Shown in pieces: positions 52,290 through 60,879 of a stretch of 64,000 nucleotides of DNA. Position numbers and translations under genes: made by a program. The notes under the pieces were generated by a model, which made no database searches, was not told where the DNA came from, and saw nothing but the letters and a program-made list of their open reading frames with translations. Position 1 is the stretch's first letter, and each line of letters begins with the position of its first letter. Origin of the DNA: Amycolatopsis pithecellobii (GTDB lineage: Bacteria; Actinomycetota; Actinomycetes; Mycobacteriales; Pseudonocardiaceae); assembly GCF_009707865.1 (NCBI RefSeq), contig NZ_WMBA01000042.1, positions 1 through 64,000 on the forward strand. The letters are read 5' to 3'.

Positions 52290-53923
52290 GGCAGGCTCAC
52301 CGCGCCGTCGACGATCAGCTCGAGCAGCAGCGGCCCCGCGTACCCCCCGTGCTCGCGCATCGCTTCGGTGACCTCGGTGCGTGCTCCAGCACGCACCGCA
52401 CGCACTCCCAAACCCCTTGCCACGTCGACGAAATCGATCGCCGGGTCAGCCAGATCGGCGCCGATGAACCGGCGGCCGGGCGCGGGTTCGCCGAGATAGG
52501 CCAGCGTGTTGAGCTTGAGCATCCGGTAGCCGCGGTTGTTGAGCACGACCCAGCGGACCGGGATGTCGTGGTGTGCGGCCGTCCACAGTGCCGTGATCGT
52601 GTACATCGCCGACCCGTCACCGACGAACGCGAACACCGGCCGGTCCGGTCTGGCCAGGCTCAGTCCGAGCGGGATCGACATGCCCGCCCCGAGCCCGCCG
52701 CCGCGCGATCGGAACCAGGAATGTGGGCGGGGTGGGAAAAAACGGCTGAGTTCCGGCGCGGCCGAGACCGCTTCGTCCACAATGACCGCGTCGCCGGGGA
52801 TCCAGGGCGCCAGTGCGCCCAGCGCATCGGTCACCGTCATCGGCCCGGCGTGCTCGCTCACCCGCGGCGGCTCCGGATCCGGTGTGGCGTCGACGATCCG
52901 GGCGCGGCGGGCCGCGAAGTCCGCGGCGCGGGGATGCACCGACAGCCGGGCCGCGAGTTCGGTGGCGGTCGCGGCCGGATCGGCGAGGATGGTCAGTCCC
53001 GGCTGGTTCTTGCCCAGTTCCCACGCGTCGAGGCCGATCTGCACGACCCGCACGTCCAGCGGCAGCGGGGTGGCCGGACCGGGAAACGCCTGCTTGAACA
53101 ACTCGCTGCCCAACGCGAGCACGCAGTCATGCGGCGCAAACCGTTTCACCAGCGCGTCCGGGTCGAACAGCGGAACCCCGCCCGCGTCCAGGGGATGCCC
53201 GGCCGGGACGGCGGCCTCGGTGACGTAACCGCTGTAGATCGGGGCGCCGAGGGCATCGGCCACGCCGGCGACGGCTTCGGCGTCGCCCGCACCGTCACCG
53301 ACCACCAGCGCCGGACTCGTCGCGGCGGCGAGCACATTTACCGTTTCCCGCAACACTTCCTCCGACGGCAACTGTGCAGAGTGGACGTAACCGACCGGGG
53401 CGACCCCGGCGTCGGTCGGGCTGTCCATCACGTCCGCGGGCAGCACGAGCACCACCGGCCCGCATGGTTCGCCGGCCGCGACGGTGAACGCACGGCGGAT
53501 CACCTGCGGAATTTCGTCTGCCGTAAGGACTTCGTGAGTCCACTTGGTCACCGGCGCGGCCATCCGGGCGATGGGCCCGCTCAGCGCCGGTTCGGTGAAC
53601 CGGCCGGTGACCGGCATATCACCGACGAGCACCACCATCGGCGTGTGGCCGAGGTTCGCGTTGGACAGCATGCCCATGGCGTTGCCGAGGCCGGGCGCGG
53701 TGTGCAGCAACGCGACCGACGGCGTGCGGCTCGCCCTGGCGTCGCCTTCGGCCGCCCCGATCGCGACGCCCTCGTGCAGCGCGAGAATCAGGGTCAGCGG
53801 ATAGTCCTGCAGCACATCGATGAACGCCTGCTCGGTGGTACCGGGATTGCCGTAGATCCGCGTCACGCCGGCCGCGACCAGCTGTTCCGCCAGCGCGTGG
53901 CGCCCGGTCCGGCCCGGCGTCAT
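52286..53923 (-). CDS. Thiamine-diphosphate-dependent enzyme (benzoylformate-decarboxylase/acetolactate-synthase-like)
   Basis: A 545-residue TPP enzyme. The N-terminal domain has YGNPGTTEQAFID near residue 22, with the cofactor-activating Glu. The C-terminal TPP motif runs from VGDGSAMYTI near 435 to VVLNNRGYRM near 465. Overall form is closer to benzoylformate decarboxylase than to acetolactate synthase (no regulatory subunit). It could decarboxylate an aromatic 2-oxo acid. It overlaps both flanking genes by four bases. Confidence 0.88.
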   Translation of the reverse strand: MTPGRTGRHALAEQLVAAGVTRIYGNPGTTEQAFIDVLQDYPLTLILALHEGVAIGAAEGDARASRTPSVALLHTAPGLGNAMGMLSNANLGHTPMVVLVGDMPVTGRFTEPALSGPIARMAAPVTKWTHEVLTADEIPQVIRRAFTVAAGEPCGPVVLVLPADVMDSPTDAGVAPVGYVHSAQLPSEEVLRETVNVLAAATSPALVVGDGAGDAEAVAGVADALGAPIYSGYVTEAAVPAGHPLDAGGVPLFDPDALVKRFAPHDCVLALGSELFKQAFPGPATPLPLDVRVVQIGLDAWELGKNQPGLTILADPAATATELAARLSVHPRAADFAARRARIVDATPDPEPPRVSEHAGPMTVTDALGALAPWIPGDAVIVDEAVSAAPELSRFFPPRPHSWFRSRGGGLGAGMSIPLGLSLARPDRPVFAFVGDGSAMYTITALWTAAHHDIPVRWVVLNNRGYRMLKLNTLAYLGEPAPGRRFIGADLADPAIDFVDVARGLGVRAVRAGARTEVTEAMREHGGYAGPLLLELIVDGAVSLP

Positions 53924-54162
53924 CTCGCCCGCTCCAGGCGCAGTCCCAGCACCGTCAGCGGCCGTCCCGCGGCGAGCTCGGCCCGCTTGGCGTCCGAAAT
54001 CCTCTGGTACAACCCCGAATCGACCACCAGCACGTCCGGGATCCAGCCGTGTTCGACCGCGTCGGCCAGCAACGTCCGGGTCTCGTCGACGAGCGTCGCG
54101 ATCGAATCCTCATGGCCCGGCTCCGCCACGTAGTGCAGCGTGCCGGTGCCGGCAGTGGTCAC
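53920..54162 (-). CDS. Small conserved-context protein of unknown function
   Basis: An 80-residue protein with no family I recognise. I set the start at the GTG at 54162 because CGGAG lies five bases upstream and it forms GTGA with the Rieske gene stop, exactly like its neighbours; a longer ATG form (54195) would overlap the Rieske gene by 37 bp. Its own stop overlaps the TPP enzyme start. Predicted mixed helix/strand, no cysteine, no signal peptide. Its place between oxygenase and TPP enzyme suggests an accessory role, unproven. Confidence 0.65.
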   Translation of the reverse strand: MTTAGTGTLHYVAEPGHEDSIATLVDETRTLLADAVEHGWIPDVLVVDSGLYQRISDAKRAELAAGRPLTVLGLRLERAR

Positions 54163-55475
54163 GACGACTCCGTGATCCGGCCGACCGACTGCCATGCCTG
54201 CGACAACGGGATCGTCCGTTCCTCACCACGAATCGACGCGTACGGGATCGGATTCCGCAGCCCGATCGGGGCGGCACCGGCCTCGAACTCGCGCAGCGAC
54301 TGCATCAGCAGGCGGCGCATCCGGATCACCGCCATATCGCTGGTGGCCAGATGTTCCTTGCTGCGGTCGAAAATCGGGCCCATGCTCTCCTGCACCGCCT
54401 GGTCCTCGGTGACGGTGCCGCGGATCCCGGAGAACCGGTCGCGTTTCATCTCCTCGCGGTCCTGCTTCCACAGGTTCGACTTGTTGGCCAGCTTGTAGAA
54501 GTTCTCGTCGAGGTCGACGCCGGGGACGAGACCGGCGGCGTTCTTGTGCACCCGCGCGGTTTCCTCGTCATACGGCGCTTCCAGGTTGGCGCGCACGTGG
54601 TAGAACGCCGTCGTGTAGTCGTCCATCGGGACGTGGATGATCAGCTGACTCCACCCGGCGGGCGACGGGATGGCCGCGTGCACGGGCGCCACGAAATGGG
54701 TCACCCGGACGTTCTTGAATTCGTCCTCTTTGAACAGTGGCTTTCGGATGGCCGCGTAGGAGAACCCGAAATCGGTGTCCTCGATCTGGAGTTTCGGCCG
54801 TCCGTCGGCCCACGGCCGCACGATCTGCCCGGTCTCGTCGAATCCGTCGGTCGGGTCGAGTCCCTGCTCGGCGGCCCACCGCGCGTAGTTGCGGTCGCGC
54901 TCGATCCGGGACGCGCTGTCGTGCAGGTAGGTCTGGTGCGCGGAGTCGATCGCGCCTTCGAGGCACTGCACCCAGTTGCACTCGGCGACGGCCTTGCCGA
55001 CGAGGATGTGCTCGTCGGGCAGGCTCGTCCAGTCCCACGCGGGAAATTCGGGCTCGAGCTCGGCCGGCCCGAGGTAGACCCAGACGAGCGCGCCGGCCTC
55101 GCGCACCGGGTAGGCCACCTGCCGGATCCGCTCCAGGTAGCGGGTGTCCTCCGGCTCGGCCGGCATGTCGAGAATCCGGCCGTCGGGCGCGATCTTCCAG
55201 CCATGGTAAAGGCATTGCAGCGCGCAGTCGGCGTTTTTGGCCAGCACGAGGGAAGCACCGCGATGCGGGCAGGCCGCGGCCAGCACGCCGACCACGCCGT
55301 CGTCACCACGGAATGCCACCAGATCCTCACCGAGCAGCCGGACCGCGCGCGGCGCGCCGCCGGCCACGAGCTCCGCGCTGCTGAGCGCGGGCAGCCAGTA
55401 ACGGCGGAGCATCTTGCCCATCGGGGTCTGCGGCCCAACTCGGGTCAACCGTTCGTTTTCCTCGACCGTCAACAC
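54159..55475 (-). CDS. Rieske non-haem iron aromatic-ring oxygenase
   Basis: A 438-residue oxygenase of the phthalate 4,5-dioxygenase/vanillate-demethylase type. The Rieske cluster motif is CPHRGAS near residue 70 and CLYHGW near 88. The catalytic-domain iron site shows the bridging acid and two His in EGAIDSAHQTYLHDS near 175-190. It hydroxylates or demethylates an aromatic carboxylate. It heads the minus-strand operon that also encodes its PDR/VanB reductase. It diverges from the LigJ/LigB-like genes, which would process the dihydroxy product. Confidence 0.92.
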   Translation of the reverse strand: MLTVEENERLTRVGPQTPMGKMLRRYWLPALSSAELVAGGAPRAVRLLGEDLVAFRGDDGVVGVLAAACPHRGASLVLAKNADCALQCLYHGWKIAPDGRILDMPAEPEDTRYLERIRQVAYPVREAGALVWVYLGPAELEPEFPAWDWTSLPDEHILVGKAVAECNWVQCLEGAIDSAHQTYLHDSASRIERDRNYARWAAEQGLDPTDGFDETGQIVRPWADGRPKLQIEDTDFGFSYAAIRKPLFKEDEFKNVRVTHFVAPVHAAIPSPAGWSQLIIHVPMDDYTTAFYHVRANLEAPYDEETARVHKNAAGLVPGVDLDENFYKLANKSNLWKQDREEMKRDRFSGIRGTVTEDQAVQESMGPIFDRSKEHLATSDMAVIRMRRLLMQSLREFEAGAAPIGLRNPIPYASIRGEERTIPLSQAWQSVGRITESS

Positions 55476-55572
55476 GATGTGACCCCTTCGTCATCCGGGA
55501 TGGCACGGCAGAACGCGCGGGACGGCACTCCTGCCGTCGCGAACGCGCGGTGCCCAATCGCACCGTCCCAAG

Positions 55573-55591
55573 TATTTCATCAAATGTCAAG
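55573..55591. promoter_or_regulatory. Candidate GntR operator, Rieske promoter
   Basis: On the minus strand this reads CTTGACATTTGATGAAATA, closely matching CTTGATGTTTGACAA in front of the GntR gene (58586-58600) with the two variable pairs exchanged. It lies about 100 bp upstream of the Rieske oxygenase start. Confidence 0.4.
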
Positions 55592-55640
55592 ATGGCCACC
55601 GCGGGTGTTGCGCCGCACGGCACGCCCTCACTACGATGGA

Positions 55641-55655
55641 TTTGATTAAACATCA
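55641..55655. promoter_or_regulatory. Candidate GntR operator, LigJ-like promoter
   Basis: TTTGATTAAACATCA on the plus strand (TGATGTTTAATCAAA on the other) resembles the GntR-upstream motif TTGATGTTTGACAAA. It ends 37 bp before the GTG start of the LigJ-like gene. Confidence 0.4.
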
Positions 55656-55692
55656 CGTCTGCCGTCGCCCCTACTACGCCGAGGAAACCGCT

Positions 55693-56682
55693 GTGATCAT
55701 CGACATCCACGGACACGTATCGATCCCGCCGGAAGTACTGGCGTACAAGGCACAACTGTCTGCCAGCCTCGGCAATCCCGACGTCGGCCCGCCGAAGGTT
55801 TCCGATGACCGGCTGCGCGAGTTCGGACAAAAGCACCTGAACCTGCTCGACAACGTCGGCACCGATCTGCAGATCATTTCACCGCGCCCGTTCCACGCCT
55901 GGCATTCGCAGCGACCGCACAAGGTGGTCGTCGACTGGACGCGGCACGTGAACGACATCATCGCGCGCACCTGCGCCCTTTTCCCGGACCGGTACCTCGG
56001 CATGGGCGGACTCCCCCAGGCCACCGGCGAATCGCTCGACACGGCGCTGGCCGAACTCGACCGGTGCGTGGACGAATACGGCTTCGCCGGGTTTCTGCTC
56101 AATCCCGACCCGAGCGAAGGCGGCGCTCCCGTCCCACCCGGCCTCGGCGACCCGTACTGGTACCCGCTGTACGAGAAACTCTGCGAGCGGGACCTTCCCG
56201 TGCTCGTGCACTCCGCGTCCTGTTCGGCCCCTCGCGAGTCGTACACCCTGCACTTCATCAACGAGGAGAGCATCGCGATCGTGTCGCTGCTCGAATCGCC
56301 CGTCTTCACCGACTTCCCCGATTTGAAGATCATCATGGGGCACGGCGGCGGCGCGATACCTTATCAGATCGCGCGGTTCGAGTCCTGGCGCGTGAAGAAC
56401 AAGAACCCCGAGACGTTCCGGGACTCGATGCGCCGCCTGTGGTACGACACCTGCGTCTACAACGCCGAAGGTCTGGACCTGTTGTTCAAGATCGTCGGCA
56501 CCGACCGGTGCATGTTCGGCACCGAACTGCCCGGCACCGGCACCGAGGTCGATCCGGTCAGCGGGCGGGTCTTCGACGATCTCAAGCCGGTGATAGAAAA
56601 TCAGATTCCCTGGCTGTCCGACGACGACCGGGCCGCGGTGCTCGAAAACAACGCCCGCTCCCTGTTCAAACTCCCGGTCTGA
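55693..56682 (+). CDS. ACMSD/LigJ-like amidohydrolase (4-oxalomesaconate hydratase type)
   Basis: A 329-residue metal-dependent amidohydrolase-2 protein. It starts IIDIHGHV (HxH metal pair), has VLVHSASC near residue 175, IIMGHGGGAIPYQ near 215, and FGTELPGTG near 275. LigJ hydrates 4-oxalomesaconate in protocatechuate 4,5-cleavage; ACMSD relatives decarboxylate. The GTG at 55693 follows GAGGAA by six bases and is preferred to an ATG at 55636, which would overlap an operator-like motif. The LigB-like gene follows 31 bp downstream. Confidence 0.85.
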   Translation: MIIDIHGHVSIPPEVLAYKAQLSASLGNPDVGPPKVSDDRLREFGQKHLNLLDNVGTDLQIISPRPFHAWHSQRPHKVVVDWTRHVNDIIARTCALFPDRYLGMGGLPQATGESLDTALAELDRCVDEYGFAGFLLNPDPSEGGAPVPPGLGDPYWYPLYEKLCERDLPVLVHSASCSAPRESYTLHFINEESIAIVSLLESPVFTDFPDLKIIMGHGGGAIPYQIARFESWRVKNKNPETFRDSMRRLWYDTCVYNAEGLDLLFKIVGTDRCMFGTELPGTGTEVDPVSGRVFDDLKPVIENQIPWLSDDDRAAVLENNARSLFKLPV

Positions 56683-56713
56683 CCGGTTACCCCCACGAAA
56701 GGATCGACCCAGT

Positions 56714-57679
56714 ATGGCGACGTCCATCGGCGGCCTGGCCACCTCACACAGCCCGCAACTGAACACCGAGCCGCCGGTGTGGCGGCAGCGTGCGGAATGG
56801 GACCGGAACAATCCGGTATTCGACTTTTCGGTGCTGCGCAACCGTTCCGACCTGCCGGAGGACATCGAAGCGCAGCTCACCGACGAGGCGCTGCAGCGCA
56901 ACTACGACGCGTGCCAGGCCGCGATCCGCGAGCTCGGTGCCGCCTATGCCGAGCTGGCCCCGGACGTCGTGGTGATCATCGGTGATGATCAGCACGAGAT
57001 GTTCACCGGCGACGTCATTCCCGCCATCGCGATCTACTGCGACGACACGATCGACGACATTCCCCGGCCGCTGGAGTCGCTGCACGTGTCGCAGGTGGCC
57101 GGGGAATGGGCATATCACGGCACCGAACGCGTGACCCGGCCGACGCACGGGGCGCTCGGGCGCCATCTCGTCGGGTCGCTGACCAAGGCGGGATTCGATA
57201 TCACACAGATCAGGACCCAGCCGCCGGAACGCACCATCGGCCACGCTTACACGTTCGTCCAGCGTCGGATCATGGGTGAGCGCGTCGTGCCGATCGTGCC
57301 GGTCATGGTGAACACCGACCACGTGCTCAGCGCACCGAAACCGCGGCGGTGCTGGGAACTGGGCAAGGCGATCCGGGCCGCCATCGACAGTTTCGAGTCC
57401 GATGAGCGGGTGCTCATCATCGGCTCGGGCGGGCTGTCACATTTCAAACTCGACGAGGCACTGGACCGCACGGTGGTCGACGCCCTGCTGAACCAGGACG
57501 TCGACGCCCTCGACAAGCTGCCTGAGGACGAACTCATACTGGGCACCAGCGAAATCCGCAACTGGATCATCGCGGCGGCCGCGCTCACCGACTTCTCCAT
57601 GTCGATGATCGACTACGTCGCCGCGTACCGCTCCGAAGCGGGCACCGGCTGTGGCATGGGTTTCGCCTGCTGGAACTGA
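56714..57679 (+). CDS. LigB-family class III extradiol ring-cleavage dioxygenase
   Basis: A 321-residue Fe(II) dioxygenase. Metal-binding candidates: His in ATSHSPQ near residue 12, His in GDDQHEMF near 92, and the family's IIGSGGLSHFKLDEALDR motif near 237. It opens a catechol-type ring beside the hydroxyls (protocatechuate 4,5- or gallate-type). It follows the LigJ-like gene, so cleavage and hydration steps are paired. A strong hairpin belonging to the convergent GntR gene lies right after its stop. Confidence 0.88.
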   Translation: MATSIGGLATSHSPQLNTEPPVWRQRAEWDRNNPVFDFSVLRNRSDLPEDIEAQLTDEALQRNYDACQAAIRELGAAYAELAPDVVVIIGDDQHEMFTGDVIPAIAIYCDDTIDDIPRPLESLHVSQVAGEWAYHGTERVTRPTHGALGRHLVGSLTKAGFDITQIRTQPPERTIGHAYTFVQRRIMGERVVPIVPVMVNTDHVLSAPKPRRCWELGKAIRAAIDSFESDERVLIIGSGGLSHFKLDEALDRTVVDALLNQDVDALDKLPEDELILGTSEIRNWIIAAAALTDFSMSMIDYVAAYRSEAGTGCGMGFACWN

Positions 57680-57686
57680 GCGGCAC

Positions 57687-57721
57687 AAAAAAAGGGGGCG
57701 TGGCCAAACCGGCCACGCCCC
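57687..57721 (-). terminator. Rho-independent terminator of the GntR gene
   Basis: Stem GGGGCGTGGCC / GGCCACGCCCC (11 bp, 5-base loop, 57695-57721) is followed on the minus strand by a run of seven T (57687-57693). It begins 18 bp past the GntR stop. The same hairpin may also slow plus-strand transcripts from the LigB-like gene. Confidence 0.9.
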
Positions 57722-57738
57722 GCTTCCTCACGCCTGGT

Positions 57739-58443
57739 TCAGCCCGCCACGCGTCCGCCGCGGCGGCGGCCGGACTGCCGGGGCGGGGAAGCACTCTTGC
57801 GCGCCGCGCCGTTGGACTCCGCCTTGCCTTCGGCGAACGCGACGGCCGCCTCGCCGGACCGCAGGATGTGCTCCTCCATCAGCTCGCCCGCCGTCTTCGC
57901 GTCACCGCGGCGCAGCGCGGCGATGATCTCCTTGTGCCCGGTCGAGCGTTGCTTCGACCAGCCCGGGATATCCGGGCTGACCCGCCGGGTCACGAACGGC
58001 GACATCTCCCGCAGGAAGCGCAGCAGCAACGGCGATCCGCCCGCCCGGCCGATCCGCCGGTGGATCTCGTGGTTGAGGTCACCGGCCCGCACGACGTCGT
58101 TCGCCGTGGTGGCCGCGCGCATTTCGACGTCGAGGGCCTCCAGCTCGTCGAGCTCGGCCGGCGTCAGCCGTTCCGCGGCGCGTTCGGCCAGGCGGCGGCT
58201 CATGAACGCGGACAACGCGTAGGCGTCCCCGATGTCCTTGGGCGACACGTCGGCAACGCGGAACCCCCGGTGGGCCTGGCCGACGACCAGCCCCTGCCGC
58301 TCCAGTGTCGCGAGCGCCTCGCGCACCGGGGTCGTGCTGACCCCGAGCCGCTCGGCGAGCGCGACCAGGCGCAGCGCCTCACCGCCGGCGAACTCACCCG
58401 CGATGATCTCGTCACGTAGCCGACTCGCGATCTGGTCACTCAT
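57739..58443 (-). CDS. GntR-family (FCD-type) transcriptional regulator
   Basis: A regulator of about 234 residues from the ATG at 58443. The winged helix spans IASRLRDEIIAGEFAGGEALRLVALAERLGVSTTPVREALATLERQGLV (residues 5-55). The FCD effector domain has the metal-site pattern DLNHEIHRRI near 120 and HKEIIAALRRGD near 170. The tail is basic and disordered. An upstream in-frame ATG at about 58575 is possible, and homology may begin slightly before 58443. It likely controls the aromatic island; related motifs lie before its own gene and two catabolic operons. Confidence 0.85.
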   Translation of the reverse strand: MSDQIASRLRDEIIAGEFAGGEALRLVALAERLGVSTTPVREALATLERQGLVVGQAHRGFRVADVSPKDIGDAYALSAFMSRRLAERAAERLTPAELDELEALDVEMRAATTANDVVRAGDLNHEIHRRIGRAGGSPLLLRFLREMSPFVTRRVSPDIPGWSKQRSTGHKEIIAALRRGDAKTAGELMEEHILRSGEAAVAFAEGKAESNGAARKSASPPRQSGRRRGGRVAG

Positions 58444-58585
58444 CTTGACCGCGCGAATCGGACCTGCCGTCTCCGAAATGTCCGAGCCTCCGATTTCCTC
58501 CGCCGCCGCCGGCCAACCGGTCTCCGGATCGGGTCGCGCGGCACAGTACCCCGTGGTGCGCCTATACCGTAGCATGTAATTTACC

Positions 58586-58600
58586 CTTGATGTTTGACAA
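58586..58600. promoter_or_regulatory. Candidate GntR autoregulatory operator
   Basis: CTTGATGTTTGACAA lies between the divergent GntR and RraA-like genes, in a 267-bp gap. It resembles the motifs at 55573-55591 and 55641-55655. Confidence 0.4.
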
Positions 58601-58710
58601 AAGATCAGAACTACGGTCGAATGGGGCAACGTCGTCGAACGTGCCTCCGCGGCCGGCCTGACGCCCTCTCCGCGCGCGTTCCGTCTCCTCCTACTGAATG
58701 GACGGGCCCC

Positions 58711-59391
58711 ATGCCATCCGGTCCCCTCGAAACGGCCGCACCCGGCAGCCTCCCGGACCGTCTACTGTGTCTGGACACCTGCGCGCTTTCCGACGCCATG
58801 GACAGCTTCGGCATCTCCGGCGCGATCACCGGGGTGCTGCCTGTGGGGCCCGCGCGCCGCATCGCCGGGCAGGCGCGGACGGTGGCTCTGGAAGCCGATC
58901 GCGGCGTGCCGTCGACACGGCATCTCGGCACGGCGGCGATCGAGGATTCAGCGGCGGGAGACGTGATCGTGGTCGCCCACCGCAGCCGTGACGACGCCGC
59001 GGGCTGGGGCGGGCTGCTGGCCAAGGCGGCGCTCGCGAAGGGCGTGTCGGCGGTCGTCGTGGACGGCGTGTGCCGGGATGTCGACGACTACTTCGAGCAC
59101 GACCTGCCCGTGTGGGCACGCGGCGCGACCCCGGTCAGCGCGCGCGGCCGGGTCGTCGAAGCCTCCACCGGGGAACCGGTGCGGCTCGGCGGGATCACCG
59201 TCTCCCCCGGCGACTGGATCGTCGCCGACCGCTCGGGCGTCGTCGCGATCCCGGCCGGCGACGTCGAACGGGTCACGGCGAAAGCCGAGGCCTTGGCGCG
59301 GCGCGAAGCCCTGATGACAGCGGACATCCGCGCCGGACGGCCGGTCACCGAGGTACTCGGGCACGACTACGAAACCATGCTGCGGTCCTGA
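58711..59391 (+). CDS. RraA/LigK-like aldolase family protein (first of three)
   Basis: A 226-residue protein of the RraA-like fold. SDAMDSFGISGAITG near residue 28, GWGGLLAKAALAKGVSAVVVDGVCRDVDDY near 92-120 (GxxRD is the aldolase metal/substrate motif), and GDWIVADRSGVVAIPA near 170 are diagnostic. Members with GxxRD act as 4-hydroxy-4-methyl/carboxy-2-oxoglutarate aldolases, making pyruvate at the end of meta-cleavage routes. It starts a plus-strand operon with SDR, CMD protein and hydrolase. Confidence 0.82.
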   Translation: MPSGPLETAAPGSLPDRLLCLDTCALSDAMDSFGISGAITGVLPVGPARRIAGQARTVALEADRGVPSTRHLGTAAIEDSAAGDVIVVAHRSRDDAAGWGGLLAKAALAKGVSAVVVDGVCRDVDDYFEHDLPVWARGATPVSARGRVVEASTGEPVRLGGITVSPGDWIVADRSGVVAIPAGDVERVTAKAEALARREALMTADIRAGRPVTEVLGHDYETMLRS

Positions 59392-59418
59392 GCGACCGCC
59401 GGAGCAGGAGAGGCGAAA

Positions 59419-60177
59419 ATGGGACGGCTGAAAGAAAAACGGGCCATCATCACCGGCGCGGCGAGTGGGATCGGCAAGGGCACGGTCGAGCAGTTCCTGA
59501 TCGAGGGCGCCAACGTCGCCGCGATCGACCTCAACGCGGAAGGGCTGGCCGTCTGGGACTCCGAAGCCGCCGCCGGGCAGCCGGTGCGCACCTACGCGGT
59601 CGACGTGTCCCGGCGCGCGGACGTGGAAACCCGGCTCGGCAAGGCCATCGAAGATCTGGGCGGCTGCGACATCCTGGTGAATGCCGCCGGTATCACGCTT
59701 TCCGGTGACCCGCTCGAGGTCGCCGAGGAGGATTTCGACCGGGTCATGGACGTCAACGTCAAAGGCTCCTTCCTGTGCGCGCAGGTCGCCGGCAGGCAGA
59801 TGAAGGCCCAGGGCGGCGGCTCGATCGTCAACATCTCTTCCGTCGCCGCCGAACTCGCCAACGCCCACCACGTGGCGTACACGACGAGCAAAGGCGCGGT
59901 ACGCCAGCTGACGAAGGCACTCGCGGTCGGGCTTGCCCCCTACAACATCCGCGTCAACGCCGTCGGCCCCGGCCCGATCCTGACCGGCATGGGGCAGAAC
60001 GAGATCTACGAGCGCGACGACGAGCACACCCAGCGGCTGCTCGGCCGGGTGCTGCGCGGCCGGGTCGGCAAACCGTACGACGTCGCGATGGCCGTCGTGT
60101 ACCTCGCCAGCGACGAATCCGACTTCATCAACGGGACGACCCTGTACGCCGACGGTGGCGTGCTGGCAGCGCGATGA
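59419..60177 (+). CDS. SDR-family oxidoreductase
   Basis: A 252-residue classical SDR. ITGAASGIGKGT near residue 12, NAAGIT near 88, the serine in IVNISSVAAEL near 136, YTTSKGA near 154 and the FINGTTLYADGGV end. It probably oxidises an alcohol intermediate of the pathway. GCAGGAGAGG precedes the ATG. Its stop overlaps the CMD gene start (ATGA). Confidence 0.9.
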   Translation: MGRLKEKRAIITGAASGIGKGTVEQFLIEGANVAAIDLNAEGLAVWDSEAAAGQPVRTYAVDVSRRADVETRLGKAIEDLGGCDILVNAAGITLSGDPLEVAEEDFDRVMDVNVKGSFLCAQVAGRQMKAQGGGSIVNISSVAAELANAHHVAYTTSKGAVRQLTKALAVGLAPYNIRVNAVGPGPILTGMGQNEIYERDDEHTQRLLGRVLRGRVGKPYDVAMAVVYLASDESDFINGTTLYADGGVLAAR

Positions 60178-60863
60178 GCACCGAAGCCGTCCTGGCCCGC
60201 CGCGATCCCGCGCTGCTGGCGGCTTATCGCGCGCTCACGCGGGAACCGGCCGAGCCCGCGCTGAGCGCCGTCGTCCGGTCGTTCGTGCGGATCGCGGCCT
60301 ACGGCACGCTGGGCGGGATCGACGAGACCCGCCTGCACAAGGAAATCGCGACCGCGCTCGAACTCGGCGCGACGGAACAGCAAATCGTGGACGTGCTCGA
60401 AATCGTGAGCATTTCCGGAATTCACACGGCCGCCATGGCAACCCCGATCATGCTGGAGCTCGCGCGGGAACTCGGGCTGCCGTTGCCGGGCGCCGAAGCA
60501 CCGGAAGCGGCGGAGGTACGCGAAGAATTCATCAGCCGCCGCGGGTACTGGAGCCCGTTGTGGGAGGCGATCGCGGCCTTCGATCCGGGATTCCTCAAGG
60601 CATATCTGGACTATTCGAGTATCCCGGTGGAGCGCGCGACGGTGGACGCGCCGACCAGGGAGCTGATCTTCGTCGTCATCAACAGCGTGACGACCCACCT
60701 CAACCCCGGCGGCGTGGGAATCCACATCCGCAACGCGCTCAACCTCGGCGTGACCCCGGGCCAGCTCATGGAGGTCTTCCGGGTGCTGGCCCCGATCGGG
60801 ATCGCCTCGTGCTTCGCGGGATTCGCCGCCCTCGACGCCGCCACATCCGTACCGAGCCAGTGA
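60174..60863 (+). CDS. Double carboxymuconolactone decarboxylase-domain protein
   Basis: A 229-residue protein with two CMD-like helical repeats: one near residues 30-95 (RSFVRIAAYGTLGGIDETRLHKEIATALELGATEQQIVDVLE) and another near 130-215 (ELIFVVINSVTTHLNPGGVGIHIRNALNLGVTPGQLMEVFRVL). The CxxC redox pair of AhpD-type members is absent, so a lyase, decarboxylase or isomerase role is more likely. It is coupled to the SDR gene upstream. Confidence 0.82.
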   Translation: MSTEAVLARRDPALLAAYRALTREPAEPALSAVVRSFVRIAAYGTLGGIDETRLHKEIATALELGATEQQIVDVLEIVSISGIHTAAMATPIMLELARELGLPLPGAEAPEAAEVREEFISRRGYWSPLWEAIAAFDPGFLKAYLDYSSIPVERATVDAPTRELIFVVINSVTTHLNPGGVGIHIRNALNLGVTPGQLMEVFRVLAPIGIASCFAGFAALDAATSVPSQ

Positions 60864-60879
60864 GGAGCACCTGGAGCTC

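Noticed and set aside
54159-54195. Longer form of the small unknown protein starting at ATG 54195
   Set aside because: It would overlap the Rieske gene by 37 bp, whereas GTG at 54162 has a ribosome site and the same 4-bp overlap as its neighbours.
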